Source: Aphanomyces cochlioides (taxonomy: Eukaryota > Oomycota > Saprolegniomycetes > Saprolegniales > Verrucalvaceae). Taken from it: a DNA stretch of 64,000 nucleotides. Positions 59,013 to 64,000 of the stretch are shown in pieces (position 1 is the first letter of the stretch; the number at the start of each line of letters is the position of its first letter). The translations under genes and the position numbers were made by a program. Location: positions 3,782,001 to 3,846,000 of the forward strand of contig JAHQRK010000004.1 in assembly GCA_019828595.1 (NCBI GenBank), in the 5' to 3' direction. The notes beneath the pieces are model-generated. The model made no database searches. It was not told the DNA's origin and saw only the letters and a list, made by a program, of their open reading frames with translations.

Positions 59013-60063
59013 TTGTTTTCACCACCACGCCTGCTTTTTCATTCACAACATCGCACCCTTCTTTTACACCACGGAGCGCACTTACACGCGCACACACTAA
59101 CACATTGGACTTGTCTATTTCATTCACAACTCACACACCAACATAACCATGGACTGCACCTTTTACACTGCCATTCAAATTGCAAAGACAAAACACAGCA
59201 TCCACGCACAGAATGCGATGCCATACATTCCTCCAAAGTCTCACGCCCAAGCTTGTCTCGCTCCTCTCTCAACGATCGAATGAAGCACAACTCATTCTCA
59301 TGTCTTACTCTCGACAGCACACACAACCAAAATGGCGTCTAAGCAAGACGTTGATGTTTTCAGCGACAATACACATTACAAGGCGATGGCTTCCTTCAGG
59401 ACAGCACACACTTAACAATCATACGCGGAGGAGTTCCATCATGTAGAGGCCATGCATCATATGCTGGACGTCGTATCGTGTTCTCTTCAAAGAGCTATGA
59501 ATAGAAAGAACGACCCATCCAATGCATGTGAAAGTTGCACGTAATGTGGAGCAAGCATACGTTGTCCACACTGATTCAAGTTCGACGAGGAGAATACTCT
59601 ATGCTCCAAAAAGTGCTCTTTTGACGACTTCTCGAGGCGAGGGACAATGACCCTCGATTTCTGTCAATATTCCGATCTCATTCGAATCCCTCCTGTGGAT
59701 AGTTCTTTCAACCACACATCGTTTGCTTTCTGAGCTACAAGACTCTAGATATTACTGTAGGATGAGTTTTTATGTCATTGCTTTAAAGTATATGTCATAG
59801 CATGGGAATCGCCAGAAGAAAGGACCATGACGTGGTTAGCGAAGCATGGGCAGACGAGTGTATTCCCTGTGATGTGGAAATGAAACGGGATACTTTGTAG
59901 TATGGGATGTCAGTTAGTTGACAATGGTGTGTTTGAGTGTGCGTGTTGTTGCATAAGCTGAAGGAGGTAGTGTTCAGGGTGTATGGGGGGTGTTGTCAGG
60001 TGTGTGTATGTGTGTGGAAGAGGACGTGCGAGTGTGTGTGCATGGTCCTATGGAAGCATATAC
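59013..60063 (+). repeat. Array spacer 7 (1051 bp)
   Basis: Same unit, GGGGGG variant plus one private change (TTGTCTATTTC for TTGTCCATTTC near 59117). Confidence 0.9.
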
Positions 60064-60077
60064 GCCGCGATAGCTCA
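60064..60077 (+). pseudogene. Half tRNA-Phe (nt 1-14) left of LINE C2
   Basis: GCCGCGATAGCTCA joined to a family C 3' tail. Confidence 0.9.
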
Positions 60078-60087
60078 GTGTACAATC

Positions 60088-60149
60088 GCGTATATTGAAT
60101 TTAATTATACGCTAAATAGTAATGACCGTCATTAATCACTCTTGAGTGA
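60088..60149 (-). promoter_or_regulatory. C2 3'-tail with three hairpins
   Basis: Same three inverted repeats as C1: 60088-60112, 60121-60133 and 60136-60149. The changes relative to C1 lie outside the stems (for example TTGAA for TTAAA in the first loop). Confidence 0.6.
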
Positions 60150-62419
60150 ATAATATTGGTGCTTGTGAGATTTGAACTCAAGAAGTTTTACCTCTTGAAA
60201 CTTGATTTCTGTTGTATCAGTTGATACAGTGCAATGTTGACACTTGACACGTCGAATCTTGGACTTGGGTGAGGGTCATCATGTTTCGTGACAAGGTGAC
60301 TGGTCTTGGGTGTTGTAGACATGGGACAGAAGTGTCTGTTCTTCGTCATCAGATGGCTGTGGAATAATCTTGGACGGGGCCATCATCTGGAGAACTCCCA
60401 AATGTTGGCTTGACTCATCTTGGACGGGACCAGTGCCATAGGAAATATCCACATGTTGGTTGGACTCATCTTGGACGGAGCAGATTTCTTGTCTCAATGG
60501 CGCGTCATTGTCGGAACATGGGTGCGCTGTGTCCAAATGTTTCTTCGGCCACATCTTGTATCTTGATTTTTGTATAGGGCGTCTTGGAGTCCACTCGTTG
60601 GGTAGTGTGAAATTCTTGAGGATGAGATTGGAGAACTTCCTTGTGGATTTAATGGCTGCGGGTTCATTTTCCGATTTGCCTGCTGCCCAACACACCGTCA
60701 GGCTGCCTCTCCGTTGCCTCGCTTTGGTTGCTTGCCTCTCGTTTGCGTTCCTTCTCGTCCGTGGTTTGGCCTTGCTTGTCCGACGTTGTTCCCTCTGCCT
60801 TGAAGCTCGACCTGCCTCGTTGTGTTCCTGCTTTGCGCCACACTTGTTGCTGCGTCTCTCGTGTTCTCCTGTCTCGCTGTTCGATCGTCGTTGTTGCCGT
60901 CGCTGTCGTCTCTGCCGTGTGGCTGCTCGCTTGTCTCTGTCTTGGCCGTGTCGCTGTCTCTGTCGTGTCTGCCGTGTGGCTGCTCGCTTGTCTCTGTCTT
61001 GGCCGTGTCGCTGTCTCTGTCGTGTCTGCTGTGTGATTGCTCGCTTGTATCTGTTGTGGCCGTGTCGCTGTCTCTGTCGTCTCTGCCGTGTGGCTGCTCG
61101 CTTGTCTCTGTCTTGGCCGTGTCGCTGTCTCTGTCGTGTGATTGCTCGCTTATCTCTGTCTTGGCCGTGTCGCTGTCTCTGTCGTGTCTGCCGTGTGACT
61201 GCTCGCTTGTCTCTGTTGTGGCCGTGTCGCTGTCGCTGTCGTGTCTGCCGTGTGGCTGCTCGCTTGTCTCTGTTTTGGCCGTGTCGCTGTCGCTGTCATC
61301 TCTGCCGTGTGGCTGCTCGCTTGTCTCTGTTTTGGCCGTGTCGCTGTCGCTGTCGTCTCTGCCGTGTGGCTGCTCGCTTGTCTGCTGCTACGATGGGCGT
61401 TTCCAAGGAAGAATTTCAAGGCGTTGAAGACATCAAGGCGTTCAAGACTTGGTTTTTTGAAGCTATGGCTCCGAATGGCGACCATCCTGTGTACTTCGCT
61501 CGTCGGAGGAAGGGGTGGTAGAAGGAGTCTGAACTGCCAGCGATGGGGGCCTTCCTGGAGGGCTCTCTACGCATATGGACGTCTTCTCGCAATGACCCCG
61601 GTCTGAGGGTAGCGGTTGACTTGCTTCGACATTTTTTGGCCTCAATTCATGGAGCCGGACAGTTCTGCGGAAGTGTATGTTGGCTGACTCCCTTCATGCA
61701 TGGATGCAGGGCTAAGAACCTGGTCAGTTCGTGTCCGTGGAAGTGGATTGAGTGCTTTGGGTTTGCCTCTTTGTGGGTTTGTCTCTTTATGGCTTTATGC
61801 CTTTCGGCCTTTGGCCTTGATTTTGGGTGTCCCTTTCTTTTTACTCCTTTGTTGGAGCCCCCGGGGGTAGCGGTCAAGTCAAGACTTCGTCGGAAAAGGA
61901 AAAGGAGGTTTGGCGACTTTGGCTTTGATGACTTGTTTGTGTAGGGTGGCGAGCGCGCGCGATATTTGCTTTTTGTGTTTGTTGGCGATCAAGTTTGGCG
62001 ATTTTCGACTTCAAGAAAGCGCGAAGAAACGTGGGGGTTAGCACACGAGCGCAGCTATGGGCGGCCTGTTCACCAACTTTCGGTAAGTTTCTTCTTTGTT
62101 TTTGTGGCTTGACTTTTGCTTAGTTTGCTTTTGGTTTGCGACGAAACCTTCTGAAAATCGCTAAGTCTTCAAGAAATTCTCGCCGATTTCACGCGAAGCG
62201 CTGCCCAAATTCTTAATTTTGTAATTCAGCCTTGAATTACCAATTTTTCTTGTGTTTTTTGGTTTGATTTCAAGTTTGCCTTGGCTGCAAGTAAGTTGGT
62301 CAGCTAGAATCACTTCTAACTTGAAAATTTAGTTTGAATTTGCATTGGATCGATCAAGTTCAAATCCACTCTTGAAATTTGGAGCGGCTTTATGTTGGCT
62401 GAAGAAGGCGAGTCGATTT
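60150..62419 (-). other. Long 3' region of LINE C2
   Basis: About 2.3 kb between ORF2 and the hairpin tail. Patches align with C1, but reading frames are not kept, so I call no protein. Contains a 57-bp minisatellite (60911-61383). Confidence 0.55.
60911..61383. repeat. 57-bp minisatellite in the C2 3' region
   Basis: About eight and a half head-to-tail copies of a 57-bp GT/CT-rich unit starting TCTGCCGTGTGGCTGCTCGC. Unit starts include 60911, 60968, 61025, 61082, 61187, 61244, 61301 and 61358; one unit (61139-61186) has lost 9 bp. Because 57 is divisible by three, several frames stay open, giving 19-residue repeats without other coding support. Confidence 0.85.
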
Positions 62420-64000
62420 TTATGAAGTTGATCCTCCGCGTCCATGACTTGCAAACGCCTTGGTATGTCGTTTGAAATATTCCTTGTATTGAGTTTGTCG
62501 TTTTAGGACAACAAGAATGCGGTTGACGGTTTGGAGCGTCTGCTCATCGTTATTTTGACGAAGCCATCGGCGAACGTTTGAACTCCAAAACGTGAACGCG
62601 ATATCATTGAGAGCAGGTATGTATGGTGTTGGAGCATTGTCGAATTTGACTCGGTTGCGGTGTGTCCATAGGAGATGAAGGATGGTGCACATCAACATGA
62701 ACCATAACTGGTGCAACAAGTCCTTGTGCGAAGACCAACGCCTTGCGACTTGAAAGGAGTCAAGATTTTCAATCCAATCCCAACTGAAGCGTACTCCGAA
62801 TGGACCCCAAGCTTCTCTGTGAGGTAACCAAACACTGCGGATCCGTCGGCAATCCATGAATAGATGCTGCTTAGTCTCGCGTTCGTAGCACTGGGGATAG
62901 CAGCATTGTACAGCATTGGGGTGAGCAGATTCCATGAATCGAAACTTGTCGCTAACGGGAAGAATGTCATAGATAGCACGAAACCAAACGTCCGCCTGAA
63001 CTGGTGTAACAATCTTGGACAATGGCTTGACGTATCTCGACAGGTAAACGCTGATCGTTTTCTTGTCTGGTCTCATTGATGTTTCTAGGGGATGCTCCTT
63101 CGTCATTGGCGGTGCATGGAAGGTTATCTGCTTCAGTATCTTGGCTGTCCAGGAACAGAAAGGTATGTCTTGTTCATTGTGTCGAAAGACAATGAAGCTT
63201 TGTTGTTCAGGACTACGTGGAACTGCACCTGCAACCGGCACGTCAGCCTGAGTCCAAACATCGGTTGCCATTGAGGTCAAGAGCTTGTAGAAGTGTTGGA
63301 AACTCGTTGGAATTGGTGAGTCATCGACAAAGTCGTCTTCGAGTGCGGTCATCATGGCTTTGAATTCGTCGTAGGTTGGCCATGTCCTTGTTGGAGTCAA
63401 GAAATCTTGCAAGCTTTGAAAGCCACTGCGGGCCAAGTGACGATACCAATCGCGATGATTTTTCAACTTGATCGCCAAGGAAGACGTCCCCTCTCGACCG
63501 GACACTTGGAACAGTGGGTGCGACGACAACCAAATCGGCATTTGGATCATCTGATGAATTGTAGGTTCATGTGGCGTTTTGGCAGTCATTGGAATTTTGG
63601 CCCAATGCTTCCAAATGTCTTGCCATAATGGCGACAGCAAATTGCGTTGGACAAGCTTGTTGTTGAGCGATGGATGGTATACCAAGAAATCCCACCGATC
63701 ATTACGAGAATATGGGCTCATACATCGGCGCAATCGATCTGAAGGTAAAATTGCCCACGATTGCGATGTATCATGCTCCTCTTTGACTAGAAGCTGGAGC
63801 CGTATGAGTCGTTGTTTGCGAATAGTTGAGGCTATGTGAGGCACTTTCAAGCCAATTTTTGGGTCGTGCACAAGGCCACCAGCAGCAAGAGCCAGATATT
63901 TTTCTGTCGTTTGAGTCCTGCGACTGAGAACAAATTTGTTCACCATGGATTGCCACTGCTGAATGGTACTGTCTTGAATTGGTAAAACCATGGTGTAATG
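62420..64000 (-). CDS. LINE C2 ORF2, C-terminal part, 5' end outside window
   Basis: Open frame from the right edge to the stop at 62420 (over 520 residues). It aligns with the post-RT part of C1 ORF2 (HYTMVLPI, KFVLSRRT, ASTIRKQRLIRLQLLV) and contains the Cys/His motif CCYPQC...HLFMDC. APE and RT lie beyond the window. No frameshift visible. Confidence 0.85.
   Translation of the reverse strand, partial: HYTMVLPIQDSTIQQWQSMVNKFVLSRRTQTTEKYLALAAGGLVHDPKIGLKVPHIASTIRKQRLIRLQLLVKEEHDTSQSWAILPSDRLRRCMSPYSRNDRWDFLVYHPSLNNKLVQRNLLSPLWQDIWKHWAKIPMTAKTPHEPTIHQMIQMPIWLSSHPLFQVSGREGTSSLAIKLKNHRDWYRHLARSGFQSLQDFLTPTRTWPTYDEFKAMMTALEDDFVDDSPIPTSFQHFYKLLTSMATDVWTQADVPVAGAVPRSPEQQSFIVFRHNEQDIPFCSWTAKILKQITFHAPPMTKEHPLETSMRPDKKTISVYLSRYVKPLSKIVTPVQADVWFRAIYDILPVSDKFRFMESAHPNAVQCCYPQCYERETKQHLFMDCRRIRSVWLPHREAWGPFGVRFSWDWIENLDSFQVARRWSSHKDLLHQLWFMLMCTILHLLWTHRNRVKFDNAPTPYIPALNDIAFTFWSSNVRRWLRQNNDEQTLQTVNRILVVLKRQTQYKEYFKRHTKAFASHGRGGSTS

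Larger units (their letters stand above)
60078..64000 (-). mobile_element. LINE C2, family C copy running off the right edge
   Basis: 3' part of a second family C element. Hairpin tail and end of ORF2 are recognisable, but it differs clearly from C1 in ORF2 protein and in the long 3' region, so it is a separate subfamily using the same site. Confidence 0.88.

Noticed and set aside
7247..64000. CRISPR-like or LTR-retrotransposon repeat structure
   Set aside because: Repeats are tRNA genes with kilobase spacers; elements have APE and RT without LTRs, integrase or RNase H-type pol order.

Overview
The window looks like nuclear DNA of an oomycete, most likely a saprolegnialean water mould (Thraustotheca/Achlya/Aphanomyces-like). 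This is inferred from ankyrin-repeat kinase genes cut by very small spliceosomal introns (41-49 nt), a eukaryotic tRNA-Phe, a Merlin DNA transposon and APE-type LINEs. No database search was possible.

Positions 1-7246 are ordinary gene space. They hold the 3' part of one ankyrin-type protein kinase gene, a complete tandem paralogue (eight exons, 686 aa), and a 1503-bp Merlin element with an 8-bp target duplication, 68-nt inverted termini and a four-exon transposase that reads as intact.

From 7247 to the right edge the window is a tandem array of tRNA-Phe(GAA) genes. The basic unit is a 73-nt tRNA plus a spacer of exactly 1051 bp (period 1124 bp). Seven intact tRNA genes and seven full spacers are present. 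Nine LINE copies interrupt the array. All nine lie antisense to the tRNA and all sit at one nucleotide, between tRNA positions 14 and 15 inside the A box. Three families are involved. A has four copies (two full-length, two 5'-truncated). B has three (two essentially full-length, one truncated). C has two divergent copies, one running off the edge. In order: A1, C1, B1, B2, A2, A3, A4, B3, C2.

Each insertion duplicates tRNA nucleotides 1-14. A 14-nt half-tRNA remains at the element's 3' end and a complete tRNA is rebuilt at its 5' end. The rebuilt tRNA can be hit again, which explains back-to-back elements without spacer (A1-C1, B1-B2-A2, A4-B3). A C-to-T variant at tRNA position 3, present on both sides of C1 but not on the left of A1, records the order of two insertions.

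A and B share a 34-bp 5' terminus, a conserved ORF1/ORF2 junction and 3' tails with two hairpins. C has a different tail with three hairpins and a long 3' region. All carry ORF1 (putative RNA-binding) and ORF2 (APE endonuclease, reverse transcriptase, Cys/His motif). Family A has a third ORF downstream, encoding an apparent chromodomain followed by a papain-like cysteine-protease-like domain. This multi-family, tRNA-Phe-targeting, target-regenerating retrotransposon system is the main finding.
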